From assembly GCA_911728435.2 (NCBI GenBank), contig OU452198.1, positions 32,269,902 to 32,333,901 on the forward strand: 64,000 nucleotides of DNA, written 5' to 3'. Below, piece by piece: positions 42,269 to 53,149 of this stretch. The notes below the pieces were generated by a model. The model ran no database searches, had not been told where the DNA came from, and saw nothing but the letters and a program-made list of their open reading frames with translations. How positions within the stretch are numbered: position 1 is the first letter of the stretch; every line of letters starts with the position of its first letter. This stretch comes from Apoderus coryli (lineage: Eukaryota; Arthropoda; Insecta; Coleoptera; Attelabidae). The position numbers and the translations under genes were made by a program.

Positions 42269-42393
42269 TAATTGACAAATGAGCAATATATTTGTGTTTG
42301 TTTTGTGGAGCAGACGCAGTTTTATTGATGATTAATCATCGCTCCTCTTTGAAATGGATTACTTTACTAAATATTTACGAAGAGCTTATACTA

Positions 42394-44627
42394 TACCGGA
42401 TGTCCCACCGGGAAGGGATTCGATCGATTATGGAGAAACTACACTGGAAAACAATCTGAAAATCTGGTGTAGTACTTAGGTCGATGGGACCAATTCGGCT
42501 AAAATGTTTTCAAAAATCTAGCACTTCCGGTTATAGCTTATTTCAATATATAAATTATATATTTTTTTTGGATTCTCCTTGTAAGTCTAAACATATTTCA
42601 TGTATAATAAATATGTTATACCTATCGCCAGCCGTTTTCGAAATATTTGAAATTTTATGTCAAAAAGGACGTTTTTACCATAAAGAATAATAACAATTTT
42701 CTATTATATGGAAGCTCTAATAATTTAATTTGTTAGAATATCCTAGGAGATATAGATCTACTTTAGGCGCGTACGTATATTAAATATTAATACAGGGTAT
42801 TTGAAAAAAAGGGTAAAAGATCAAATTGAAAAAAGTGTCAAAATTCAAAATTTTTAAATGGAAACCTATTTTATATATTTTTTATTTTTTTGCATCAAAA
42901 ATAAGGGCAAGTTTATGAAAAGATGTCTATCCCAAAAACTGATAGTTTTCAAAATATTGGCAATTTTACATTTTTCTATTACAATAGTGATATGAATTTG
43001 AAATTTAATTGAATTTAGTTGGCCATGATGGCTTTAGATAGCAAATAAATATGACACTTGCCAAAAATAATCAACAATTATGACAAATTGTAGACATTAA
43101 TTAGTAGTAATAATCATGGCGGGCGTATAAATTATACTAACGCATACTATCTAAATTTGTCTATTATTTATGGATAATGGGACAGAGTGATGTCACAGAC
43201 GTGTGATACATTCGCTGCCAGGTACGCAGAAAAACACAGGCCATCACCAAAAGTTGTTAAACGGATAATAGATAATTTCAAAAATTTCGGGTCAATAAAG
43301 ACAAAACTAAAACGAAGGAAACCTATTTGTGACGATGAAGCTGAAGAAATAGCTATACTGAGGTACTTCACGGCATATCCTACGACATCTCTGAGAAAAT
43401 TTGCAGTGGAGTCTGGATTTTCTAAAAGCGATCGATTATTATATCTGGGGGACGATCAAAAATGAAGTGTATAGCATCAGACATTTGACCACTAAAGAGG
43501 ACTGTATGCAAAGAGTTCGGAATGCATTTGCCAATTTGAGTCAACTATCTATTCGGCGGGCAACACATGAACAATTAATTTTGGGATGTGAAATGTGTTT
43601 AGAAGTTCAAGGTCAAAATTTTGAATATTTGTTAAAGTAATTTTTCTTATGAGTTGACCTTAGATAAGTTTGTATCATACGTTCACGTTATTAGTTAATC
43701 AAATTCTTCACAGACTCGAAAATTTCGAAATTATGTATTATTAGTTTAACAACTTTTGGTGATGGTTTATGTTTTTCTGGGTATTTGGTAGCAAATGTTA
43801 TCACACGTTCTTGATATCACTCTGTTACATTATCCATAAATCATAAAAAAATTTATATAGTATTCGTTAGTATAATTTATACGCCCGCCATGATTATTAC
43901 TAGTACAATTTGTCATAATTGTTGATTATTTTTGTCAAGTGTCATATTTATTTGCTATCTAAAGCCATCATGGCCAACTAAAATCAATTAAATTTCAAAT
44001 TCATATCACTATTGTAATAGAAAGATGTAAGATTGCCAATATTTTGAAAACTATCAGTGTTTGGGATAGACATCCTTTCATAAACTTGCCCTTATTTTTG
44101 ATGCAAAAAAATATAAAATAGGGGATTTCCATTTAAAAATTTTGAATTTTGACACTTTTTTCAATTTGATTTTTTACCCTTTTTTTCAAATACCCTGTAT
44201 TAATATTTACTAAAAAAATATACGTAGGCGCCTAAAGTAGGACTATATCTCCTAGGATATTCTAACAAATTATATTATTAAAGCTTCCATATAATAAAAA
44301 ATTGTTATTATTCTTTATTCTGAAAACGTCATTTTTGACATAAAATTTCAAATATTTCGAAAACGGCTGGCGATAGGTACAACGTAGTATGCATGAAATA
44401 TGTTAAGAATTATAAGGAGAATCCAAAAAAAATATAATTAATATAGAGTAGTATTTGAAATAAGGAAGTTGACACCTATTTCCGGTATAACCGGAAGTGC
44501 TAGATTCTTAAAAACATTTTAGCCGAATTGGTCCCGTCGACCTAAGTACTACACCAGATTTTCAGATTGTTCTACCGTGAATTTTCTCCATAATCGATCG
44601 GTTCCCTTCCCGGTGGGACACCCGGTA
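42394..44627. mobile_element. Giant fold-back mariner-like transposon
   Basis: TA duplications at 42392-42393 and 44628-44629 are confirmed by the uninterrupted satellite sequence (CTTATACTAGCACGAG), so the boundaries are exact. Arms of roughly 900 bp (42394-43301 and about 43690-44627) are inverted repeats starting TACCGGATGTCCCACCGGG. The right arm includes a reversed copy of the 5' end of the transposase gene, while the loop keeps its C-terminus. Centre about 390 bp. This resembles the smaller mariner at 2.6 kb in architecture but with the opposite end duplicated. Confidence 0.85.
43187..43640 (+). pseudogene. Mariner-like transposase with the catalytic core deleted
   Basis: Frame 43187-43465 gives the helix-turn-helix domain (DTFAARYAEKHRPSPKVVKR, NFKNFGSIKTK, DDEAEEIAIL). 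After FAVESGF a deletion shifts the frame and joins to AIDYYIWGTIKNEVYSIRHL and FANLSQLSIRRATHEQLILG, the C-terminal end after the DDE core, stopping at 43640. All catalytic acids except the region adjacent to the last are missing. The DNA-binding domain could still be made in principle, but a function is not indicated. Family as at 4.0, 6.1 and 31.1 kb. Confidence 0.75.
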
Positions 44628-44765
44628 TAGCACGAGAGATAACTGACAACAAGATGTTATTGGCGACATCTAGTGTGAGCAGACAATATGCCCGGTGAAA
44701 CATAGTTCACAAACGGTCGGACGAGAAGCAACAACTCTATTAAATCCTATTGCCAACATTTTGTA
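44628..44765 (-). repeat. Diverged 336-bp satellite copy, part 2
   Basis: Continues the satellite from TAGCACGAGA through GGCGACATCTAGTGTGAGCA and GTGAAACATAGTTCAC to TTGCCAACA, after the fold-back transposon. Ends abruptly at about 44,765. Confidence 0.8.
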
Positions 44766-44769
44766 TCCC

Positions 44770-45395
44770 GATTTGTTTACTCTCCCTCCCTGGGATTTAT
44801 GTTACACCTCAAAGTAGATGCTTTCTTTCATCTTCGTAACTAATACGGCAAAATACGCAAATACAAAAAGTGTTTCTCTAATTCTTTTTAACCGTTTATT
44901 TTTGACATCCACAAAGACTTCGAACAATAAATTATTATGTTTTGGTAAAGCAAAGTAAAGGGCGGTTATAGCGTCCCACCCAAAATTTCACCCCTATTTC
45001 CATTCATTATAGTTACATGTGTATAGAGGGCAAGAACGTTTTAATTAATAATACGCTATCTGGAGTAGCATTTCAGAATGTTCCGTGGTCGCGGCAGGAG
45101 CATAAGAAATGGTCGCAAAATTTATGACCACTACCAGTCGTAGTTTTAGTAGTCTTGCCCAGTTTACTATTAGTTTAAGCAGCACACGCTTGACCGTTTG
45201 TGTTTTCCCATTCATTTTCCTTATTTTTATTCGAATTGTGTATACGATTTGATTGTGGTTACACAAATTCCAGGGTTGGTGTTTAGACGTTTCACATGGC
45301 AAACGGGTTTTCCTAAACGGTTCGGGAACACACAAAGAGAAAATTCTGAAACTTGGTACCTGTGAGAATTGACATTTACGGGGGCAAATTCTTTT
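44770..45395. other. No gene recognised
   Basis: A 96-codon minus-strand frame at 45045-45335 has no recognisable family. Otherwise unremarkable sequence. Confidence 0.35.
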
Positions 45396-45399
45396 TTAT

Positions 45400-47290
45400 A
45401 ATTTTATTTATTTATTTAAGATACACTGCCCAGACAGATAAATAATCCAATTAAAGGGCAGGAAAAATTACAATAAATTCTTAATATCTAACACTAAATT
45501 TATATTCTAAGAAATATATTTTTATACAAGACACAGTTGAATTAAAAATATCAATTTGCTCGGACACAGAGTTACAAGTATGGCACATAAAATATAAACG
45601 GGAACGCAACAACAAATTAGTACGCGGGGCCGGAAAGTAAAATACGATTCCGTTATTACGTGTACGTAGATTTGGGACATAAAGAGGAATCTGGCTTAAA
45701 AACTCTGGACAGTCAAGAAGTCCATTAATAATCTTAAAGAGCAATACTAGAGCGGAATATTCTCTCCGAGTATTTAATGATACTAGATTAAAACGTTTTA
45801 ACAGAATATCATGAGGAAACCCAATGGATGGATAAACCCCATCAACCCGAAACCACAGCAACTTGGCAAAACGATGCTGGATGCGTTCAATATTATTCAT
45901 ATGTATGGCATACATAGGATTCCATACTACAGATGCATATTCCAGTTTAGATCTGACAAATGCGTTGAAAAGAACAATGAGAGTTTGAGGTGTCACAAAC
46001 TCTTTCGAATTGCGCACAATAAAACCCAGAGATCTATAGGATGCTGAAACTATATTATTGTAATGATTAGTAAAGCTCAGTTTACCATCAAACCAAACAC
46101 CTAAATCTTTAAACTCATCACAAGTTGTTAATGGACTATTATTTATACAATACGAAAATTTGACAGGGTTTATTTTCCGTGTATAGGAAACACTAAAACA
46201 TTTATCAAAATTCAGATAAAGATTATTACGGACACACCACTCATATACAACATTTAAATCGTCCTGAAGATGAGAACAATCTTCAGTACTATTAATGACA
46301 GAATATACTTTGAAGTCATCAGCATATAATAACGAACTATTTGTCAAGCCACTAGAAATATCATCGATAAAACACAGGAACAACAATGGTCCTAGGACAG
46401 AGCCCTGAGGAACGCCAGATGACACTTTAAAATTTGCGGAACAAAATCCTCGACTTTCCACATACTGAAATCTATCCTTCAGATGCGACTTCAAAAGCAG
46501 CAGTAAATTATAAGATAGTCCATAACGACACAGTTTACGCAGTAGAATACCATGATCAAGTCTATCAAAGGCTTTAGAAAAATCAGTGTAGATTACATCT
46601 ACCTGACCCCTGTTATCAAGTCGCTCAGTTAAAAACTGTGTTAAAACCAATAAATTAGTTGACGTAGAACGACCGGGAAAAAAGCCATGTTGTACCGATG
46701 AAATCTGACGCCTAACATGGCTCATAATAATATCATGGAGCACAAATTCAAAAACTTTAGAAAAACACGACTGTATGGAAATTGGTCTATAATTTGAAAT
46801 ATCCTGTTTATCTCCCTTCTTATGAACCGGCGTTACTCTAGAAGATTTCCAATCAGAGGGGAAACTACACGATCGCCAAGAAACATTGAATATTGTACAT
46901 AATGGTTTAGCAAACACAGTGGCACAATCCCTAATTACAAAGATGGTATACCAAGCTCCATAGACCTCCGTCTCAGTAATCACACGATCCGGTAAATGAG
47001 ACACATTCGATATCAAATGCCTGAGATGCAACGTATGATGTGTTGAAAAATTCCGCAAATTTATTGACAAGCTCCTGCGGATCATCAATATTATTACCAT
47101 TGTAAGTCATACTACCAGGCAATCGCCCAGATTTGCTTCTGGAATTGACAAAAGATCAAAACTTGTTGGGATCACTACTCAATCTACGCTCAGCATCACG
47201 CAAGTACACCCTGTAAGAGGAACTCACCTCAGTTTTTATATTGTGACGCAGAACTCTAAAATCATTGAAAAATTGAGGATTTGAGGATTT
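45400..47290 (-). mobile_element. Jockey/CR1-type LINE, 5' truncated
   Basis: Minus-strand element from about 47,290 to a TTAAATAAATAAATAAAATT tail at 45,400-45,420. It carries the end of the linker region, the whole reverse-transcriptase domain and the C-terminus. The endonuclease is absent. The coding part is described separately. The upstream linker reads VLRHNIKTEVSSSYRVYLRD, SSDPNKF, a TGA stop where Trp is expected, then SRSKSGRLPGSMTYNG. Confidence 0.85.
45481..47100 (-). pseudogene. LINE reverse transcriptase, 539-codon open frame
   Basis: The longest open frame in the window. Motifs in order: PVHKKGDKQDISNYRPISI (91-109), YTDFSKAFD (171-179, first catalytic Asp 173), SGVPQGSVLGPLLF (228-241), YADD (259-262, catalytic pair), then the LGVWFDGKLSF and YASVVWNP blocks of the thumb/C-terminal region. 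These cover the complete catalytic domain of a Jockey/CR1-type RNA-dependent DNA polymerase. The first 35 residues are out of frame relative to the family: the correct linker (ELVNKFAEFF) is in another frame, and a UGA stop lies at about 47,150. A short deletion near residue 50 removes the conserved PDGIP block. The protein is almost intact but probably inactive. Confidence 0.85.
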
Positions 47291-47299
47291 TCATCATAA

Positions 47300-48325
47300 G
47301 CATCCCAAATGAGGGGTCAAGGGTTTAAATATACCACAACATTTTTGTGAGTATAAAATCTTAGGGTATTCTATGAAAAAAAGGTGCTCTTGTTAAACGA
47401 CGATAGCAAGCACCCTTTTTGCCTAAAATCGTTTAGAATTTTTATTGCAGTGCCACAAAAATTAATAATAGTAGTGATTGCAAAAAAAGGAGTCATAGGT
47501 TTACCACTTTATGTCCGTAGCTGTACCTTGACAAATTTTATGATATGAATATTCACTTTGCGAAGGGAAACATCTAATAAAATAATTCCATCCACCATCC
47601 ACTTAGGATAGCTTTTGTTTAATCCACCCTTTGGTCGATATCCAACACTTTGACGTTTGAGATATGCTGTCCCTTTTGGATACTCAATCTGGACATCCTC
47701 CTTAACACCAAACGTGGCAAGTAGCATTGAATATTTGCCGCAAAGAAACGGTGCTTGTATATAAACTCGAAAAATATGCCAAAATGACATGCTGGTTAAT
47801 TTTCTTCCATGCATCCAGTTTGTGAATACGAGATACTCTTTTCCATAACGTTAATTTTTCTTGAAACAGCTTCCTTTGTGTCATTTATTCCATCAATAAA
47901 CGAACAGCGCGCAGTCCTTGGGAATAAAGTGCCGTTTCCTCACTTGGATTGCAAATAACTAGTTTTTTTCAACATCCTTCTACTAACACACACTTTACCG
48001 AAACAGAAGACTATGCAGACCCATTTACAACATCGATCTGTCTTACACACTATCGAATCGCCTACCAGAAGTAAGAACTGGGATCAGCATACACCAATGT
48101 ATAAAATTAATGTATAGGAATAGCCAGCAGCGATACATTCGAAATAGCAGGAAAAGGATTTAGTAAATGAATGATGTTAAAGAAATATTTTAAATACAAC
48201 ATTCTTCAGCAACTGCAGATCGTCTTATTATGTTTTCATGTCGTCAAGTTCTTTCAAAAACCCAAAAGTTCCCTGTATTTGCAATTTTCAGTACCGTCCT
48301 TGAGCTGATGAAGTTATTATGTTTG
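47300..48325. other. No gene recognised; unassigned frames
   Basis: Two overlapping minus-strand frames (47509-47814, 101 codons; 47702-47884, 60 codons) give one shifted protein-like region. It contains EYPKGTAYLKRQSVGYRPKG and KSYPKWMVDGIILLDVS, which I cannot place. It could be a relic of a DNA transposon or a decayed gene. Confidence 0.35.
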
Positions 48326-48332
48326 CTATTTT

Positions 48333-49190
48333 TTGCTTTCAGAAAAAGTGTATGAAAAAATGTATTACATTTTATGTGAAAAAAAGTCAAAAGTGCTACA
48401 ACGCATTTGGCGAGTTCACTTCGAGGAGAAGAAAATGTTTATAAGTGGCAAAAGTTTTCCACAGAAGGCCGAGAGGATGTTAATGAATATGCTCGCCCTG
48501 GACATCCCGAGACGACAACAACCGATGAAAACGTTGAAGCAGTGAAGAAAATTGTTACGGAAAATTGTCGAATCACTATTAGAGAACTTGCTGACGATGT
48601 CGGCATATCAGTAGGTTTATGTCATACTTTGCGCTTGAAACGTGTGGCACCGAAATTTTTGCTGCAATTCCTAAATTTTGTCCAAAAGAACCTTCCCATG
48701 AGCACCGCTCTGGAGTTGTTGAATGACGTTAGTGACAATCTATATTTGCCTAATAAAACAGCCATAACTAAGTGACGAAACATGGGTATATATAGCTATG
48801 ATGTCGAAATCAAAGGCCAACCATTCCAATGCAGCCAAGACCGATAAAAGCACGCCAAGTTCGATCAAATGTGAAAGTTTTGCTCACTGCACTTCCTTCG
48901 ATTACAATGGCATGGTATATCGCGTGGTGTTCTTGCCAGAAGGTCGTATCTTGAAACTATGCTATGCCCGAATTTTTCAGCAAAATAATTCATCAATTAT
49001 CAGCGATAATGTACCTGTTCATTCAACGTTGCTTGTTGGTGATTTTTGGCCAAAAACAACATCGGCTTCATACCTCAGCCACCGGATTTCGCCCCGTTGC
49101 GACTTTTTTCTATTTCCAAAACTGAAACACCCCAAGAAAGATTGGCGTTTTACCACCATTAAGAAGATAAAGACCCCATCGCTTGAAGAG
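48333..49190 (+). pseudogene. Mariner transposase relic (SETMAR-like type)
   Basis: Pieces in shifting frames give the helix-turn-helix region (VEAVKKIVTENCRITIREL, DDVGISVGLCHTL), the first catalytic block (SDETWVYIAYDVE-like near 48,775), a middle block (NVKVLL-type, broken), then DNVPVHSTLLVGDFW and RCDFFLFPKLKHPKKDWRF, ending IKKIKTPSLEE. The third-acid region reads SPRCDFFLFPKLK, the form typical of mariner transposases with DD34D cores. It has several frameshifts and a stop, so it is dead. It runs without a stop into the adjacent LINE in frame 48798-49430. Confidence 0.8.
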
Positions 49191-51845
49191 GGCATATTAG
49201 GATTGGAAAAAGCGCTGACACAAGTAAAGGGCGATCTTAACGTGAATTTTCTCATCTTAAATAACAAAATTAGTCAATGCCTAAATTCATATAACTTGGA
49301 ACAAATTTTGAGTGAGCCTACCAGGATCACTCACTCCTCGGAGTCACTGTTGGATCCAATATTCCTCAGTATGCCTGAAAAGTGTAGAAACAGTGGTACG
49401 TTACCCGCAGATTTAATTACAGTATTATGAGTTGAATGTACAACATAAAAAGCCGTTACCTAAGCTCATAACTTTCAGGGATTTCAGGGGCTTTGATGAA
49501 GCACAGTTTAATGTTGATCTCAACAGTATTAACTGGAGTCTTTTATATAGAGGATGTTGATACTAAGATTGAAGTTATGAATGATCTCATTCTGAACTTA
49601 TTTAATACTCATGCACCACTGCGTTCCGTACATGTTACCAAGAGGCGCTGCCCGTGGGTTACCCCAGTTTTGAAGTTGATATTGAAAAAACGTGATCGTG
49701 CTTATTCGAGATACAAGAGACTCAAATCGCCTCAGGCGTGGGAACACTACAGAGGGTTAATAAATTTTGCTAAGGCATCGCTTCGTAGGGAGAAATTGGC
49801 ATATCTGGAATCCCTTTATAGGACATCAAATAAATCTGTGTTTTTAAGGCTCTCAAGAATCTAAATATTCAAAGGCCCAGTTGCAATGACTTACCTACTC
49901 AACTGTCTCATGCGGAGGACATCAATAAGTACTTTGTATCTATATTCCAGAACAGTGACAATATTTGTCTGCCTTCAATTAATTATTACAACTCTCACAA
50001 ATTGCATCCGGACGCGGAGTTTGGGTTGAGTTTTGTCAGCGTCTCAGATGTCCTGGACGCTGTCGGTAGTATAGCTTCGGAAATTGCGGGGGAAGATGGG
50101 ATATCGCTGAACCTGTTGAAGCTGTGTTTGCCCGTGATAAGTCGACATATTTGCCATATTTTATACTGCTGTTTGGAAAGGGGCATCTTTCCTGATGCAT
50201 GGAAGAACGCTCGTATAATCCCGCTCCCTAAAGTATCGGAACCCTCCTCTTTTAGTGAACTGCGTCCCATTAGCCTGCTGCCGGTTCTCTCGCAGATTTT
50301 GGAGAGGCTTGTATACCGACAAATTAATGTATATTTTCAGTCTCTCAGCCTCATCCCTCTGCATCAGTCCGGATTCAGAGCTGCTATGGTACGACGACTT
50401 CCCTTATGAATTTAACAGACAATTTGATCCGCGCGTGTGATCGAGGACAGGCGAGTGTCTTGGTACTACTGGATTTTACCAAAGCTTTTGACACCATTAA
50501 TCACAGACTGTTGGTAGCAAAGTGTCGTTATGTTGGGTTTGATCAAGTGTCGTCCAAGTTTATTACATCCTATTTGAGCGATCGCCATCAGCGGGTCGTG
50601 CTTGGTTCGCAGGTATCTTCATTGTTACCTGTACAGTCGGGAGTGCCTCAGGGCTCGGTCCTTGGCCCGCTTTTGTTCTTACTCTATACATTTGACCTGC
50701 CTGATGTCGTGAAGAACTGTGAGACACAGTTTTTTGCAGATGACACTCCGCTCTATAACCACTTCGACCCTTACCAGTATGAGATTGCCGCTGGCAGGAT
50801 TAATGGTGACTTGGAATCCATCTCCAAGTACGCTGCTTTGCACAGCTTGAGGTTGAATCCAACCAAGGCAAAATGTATGATATTTGGCCCTAAATCGAAG
50901 AGGCATTATTTGAAAGAAAACTTAACTATAGCCTTAAATCAAGTTCGTATTCCCTTCGTTGAGACAGCAAAGAATCTGGGGCTGTTCTTTGATGAAAATC
51001 TGCGCTTTCAAAGACATATTTCGTATGTGACCCAACAATGTTACATGGAGTTGAAACTATTATACGCTAATAAAAAGTTTCATTCTTCAAACATGAAGAA
51101 ACTGCTGTGTCAGTCTTTGGTGATTTCGAGGGTGCGTTATGGGTTGACATGTTATTATCCCTGCCTTGATGTTCTCACATCGGAAAGGGTCCAAAAAATC
51201 CAGAACTCATGTTGTCGTTCGGTGTGTGGCTTGAGGAGATATGATCATGTGTCTACCTCAATTAGGTCACTCGGTTGGCTGAAGATTGCTAATATTTTTA
51301 AATATATGTTTGTCTCCTGTTTAAAGCGAATTCTACTAACATCTGTCCCAGTATATCTTAAGGTTAAACTCGTGACAGACTGCCCGTACCCTCAATTTAC
51401 GTAATCATGATACCCTTACGGTACCTATGTATCGCACAGCCATGTTTCGAAGATCATTTACATACAATTTTGCTAATTTGTTTAATTGTTATCAACCGCA
51501 TTTAGATCTGGCCACAGTAACTCTGTATCAACTTAAGCTCTGGCTGAGACGACGTTTACTTTCAGTTCAGTCATAGTGTATTATGGTTTGTATCATATAT
51601 TATATTGTATTATATTATGGTTAATCTACTATCGCTGTAAATAATCGTTTAATTTATGAAAAATTATTGTGCTTAGTTTTAAGTCATCCACACTTGTTTT
51701 GTTCTTCTTTTGTGTGTATGTGTATTGTATATATTTTTTTTTTTTTGTATAACGGGTTGAGTGAGAATGGCCTTAGGCTAGACTTCGCCCATTTAAAAAT
51801 AAAGTCTATTATTATAATTATTACAATAGATATTAACAAACCTCA
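49190..51845 (+). mobile_element. Jockey-superfamily LINE, nearly complete 3' two thirds
   Basis: Starts within the endonuclease C-terminus (GDLNVNFL, EPTRITHSSESLLDPIFLS, NSGTLPADLIT at 49,230-49,420), continues with the linker (49,470-49,860: FDEAQFNVDLNSINW, RCPWVTPVLKLILKKRDRAY), the reverse transcriptase and the C-terminus. The 3' UTR ends with GGCCTTAGGCTAGACTTCGC and AATAAAGTCTATTATTATAA at about 51,770-51,820, a standard LINE tail. At least four frameshifts break the ORF. The beginning of the element was replaced by, or inserted into, the mariner at 49,190. Confidence 0.88.
50002..51577 (+). pseudogene. LINE reverse transcriptase (frameshifted)
   Basis: Frame 50002-50409 gives EIAGEDGISLNLLKLCLPVI, WKNARIIPLPKV and SELRPISLLPVLSQILERLV (motifs 1-2). 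Frame 50406-51404 gives LLDFTKAFDTINH (20-32, first Asp 23), SGVPQGSVLGPLLFLLY (78-94) and FADD (110-113), the non-canonical form of YADD that is seen in many LINEs, then LGLFFDENLRFQRHI and ISRVRYGL. The C-terminus continues in another frame to 51,577 (MYRTAMFRRSFTYNFANLF). The frames join near 50,405 with a -1/+1 shift. The catalytic residues survive, but no continuous ORF does. Confidence 0.85.
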
Positions 51846-51849
51846 TAAA

Positions 51850-52890
51850 AAAAAAGAAAAATTCTACATAGCAATAAACGACATTAAAATACATTTTTAA
51901 AAGATGATAATCACAGAGCAGTAGTAGCAGATTTAAATTACTCCAATGAGATCGTCAGGTTCTGACAATAATTCTCTTTTTCAGGCTGACCAAATCGGTC
52001 TTAAGAATTTTGTTTAAGTGGTCAAACTAGATAGTCCACTGCTAGAAATGACATCCACCCCTGTATGCAAAATGTTTTAGATTAAATTGTCCTGGTTCCT
52101 AGCACGGAAGGAAGATATATGTTTGTCTGTATAAATAGTGGATTAATCTGCTTTGATTTGATATTATGCTAAGATTGTGTCAAAGAAACAGGAATATATA
52201 CATTTTATGGATATACGGTAGTACGGGAGGGTGTTCCGGCCGCTGTGTCACACACACACACACACCGTGTTACGTGATTTATTTGTTTATCCTTTTTCCT
52301 GATGCCCTCTTAGATATATGGACGTAAATTGGAAACAGAATGCGGACTGAAGAGATATTTATTAATCTGTTTGCTATTATAACAATATTCTGCTTTCAGT
52401 ATCAATTCTATAGTGATCACAGCTGAGTTGAATTGATTATACCAAACAAACATCATCGCTTTAAAGTTAACATGTACGAAGAGTACTAGAAACTTCTTGA
52501 TCTTGATTAGCATGAGGATTTTCCTCCTTCCAAGTACGGATTGATGGTAAGTACATTAGACATTTTCCGAAAACTGCAGCTCATGAGCATATGATTGTTT
52601 TGAAAATGTAAGTGGTTACTCACGTGAATTCAATCTATCACTCTATAATATTGTGATATTTGTGCCACTTCCGGTTATACTAACTTTGTTAATTCAAATA
52701 GAACACCCTGTACATAATTAAATTGTTGGATTCCTTATCTGTTTTAGAGTATTTTGTCTTAAGACTTCTCTTTATCTATCTTCAAGGGTTCATTTATTTT
52801 GAGGTTTTTGGTGCAAAACGAAAAATATTCGCCACTGTACCACCTGAATCGGCAGACTCTTAGGAATTTTGACGGTAGTTGAGAATATCT
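51850..52890. other. No gene recognised
   Basis: A CA microsatellite lies at 52,249-52,265. GAACACCCTGTACATAA at 52,702 marks a mariner-type repeat end. The minus-strand frame 52759-53040 spans the hairpins below and is not supported. Confidence 0.35.
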
Positions 52891-52893
52891 TAC

Positions 52894-52992
52894 ACAAATC
52901 CTGTGTCCATAGGGTTCCTTAACCCTATGGACACAGGATTTGTAGGGTTCTATATCCATAGAGTTCCTTAACCTTATGGATATGGATATAAT
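52894..52992. repeat. Two adjacent related hairpins, one perfect
   Basis: Arms 52894-52916 and 52921-52943 form a perfect 23-bp stem with loop CCTT. The second (about 52,951-52,990) is built on the same plan with the same CCTT loop, arms TATCCATA/TATGGATA and an internal mismatch. They look like copies of one hairpin. Confidence 0.8.
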
Positions 52993-53145
52993 ACTATTGT
53001 AGTTTCTACCCTTACGTATAGTTGTGAGTATCGGAGGCATTTAGAAACCCTAAAGAAATACCATCAACGATGTCTTAGAAGAATTTAAATTAAATGGCAG
53101 GACCGACGAACAAACATCAGCATTCTGGAGGATGGTAACAAGACA
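52985..53145 (+). pseudogene. RTE-type LINE C-terminal fragment
   Basis: Reads STLTYSCEYRRHLETLKKYH, QRCLRRI, IKWQDRRTNISILED. The same family as at 21.6 and 55.3 kb; corresponds to the region after the reverse transcriptase (YGCETWTL...HQRCLR). About 50 codons with one short deletion. Confidence 0.7.
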
Positions 53146-53149
53146 CCAC

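Larger units (their letters stand above)
41950..42372. mobile_element. Fold-back element with two hammerhead motifs and 11-bp target duplication
   Basis: ATTTACGAAGA is duplicated at 41939-41949 and 42373-42383. Arms 41950-42085 and about 42196-42332 are long near-perfect inverted repeats. Each carries one hammerhead motif. A 40-nt unpaired tail (42333-42372) ends the element on one side. The centre holds a palindrome around TAGAAATAAGAAGTTC. The insertion sits inside the satellite relic, which fixes its boundaries. Confidence 0.8.
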
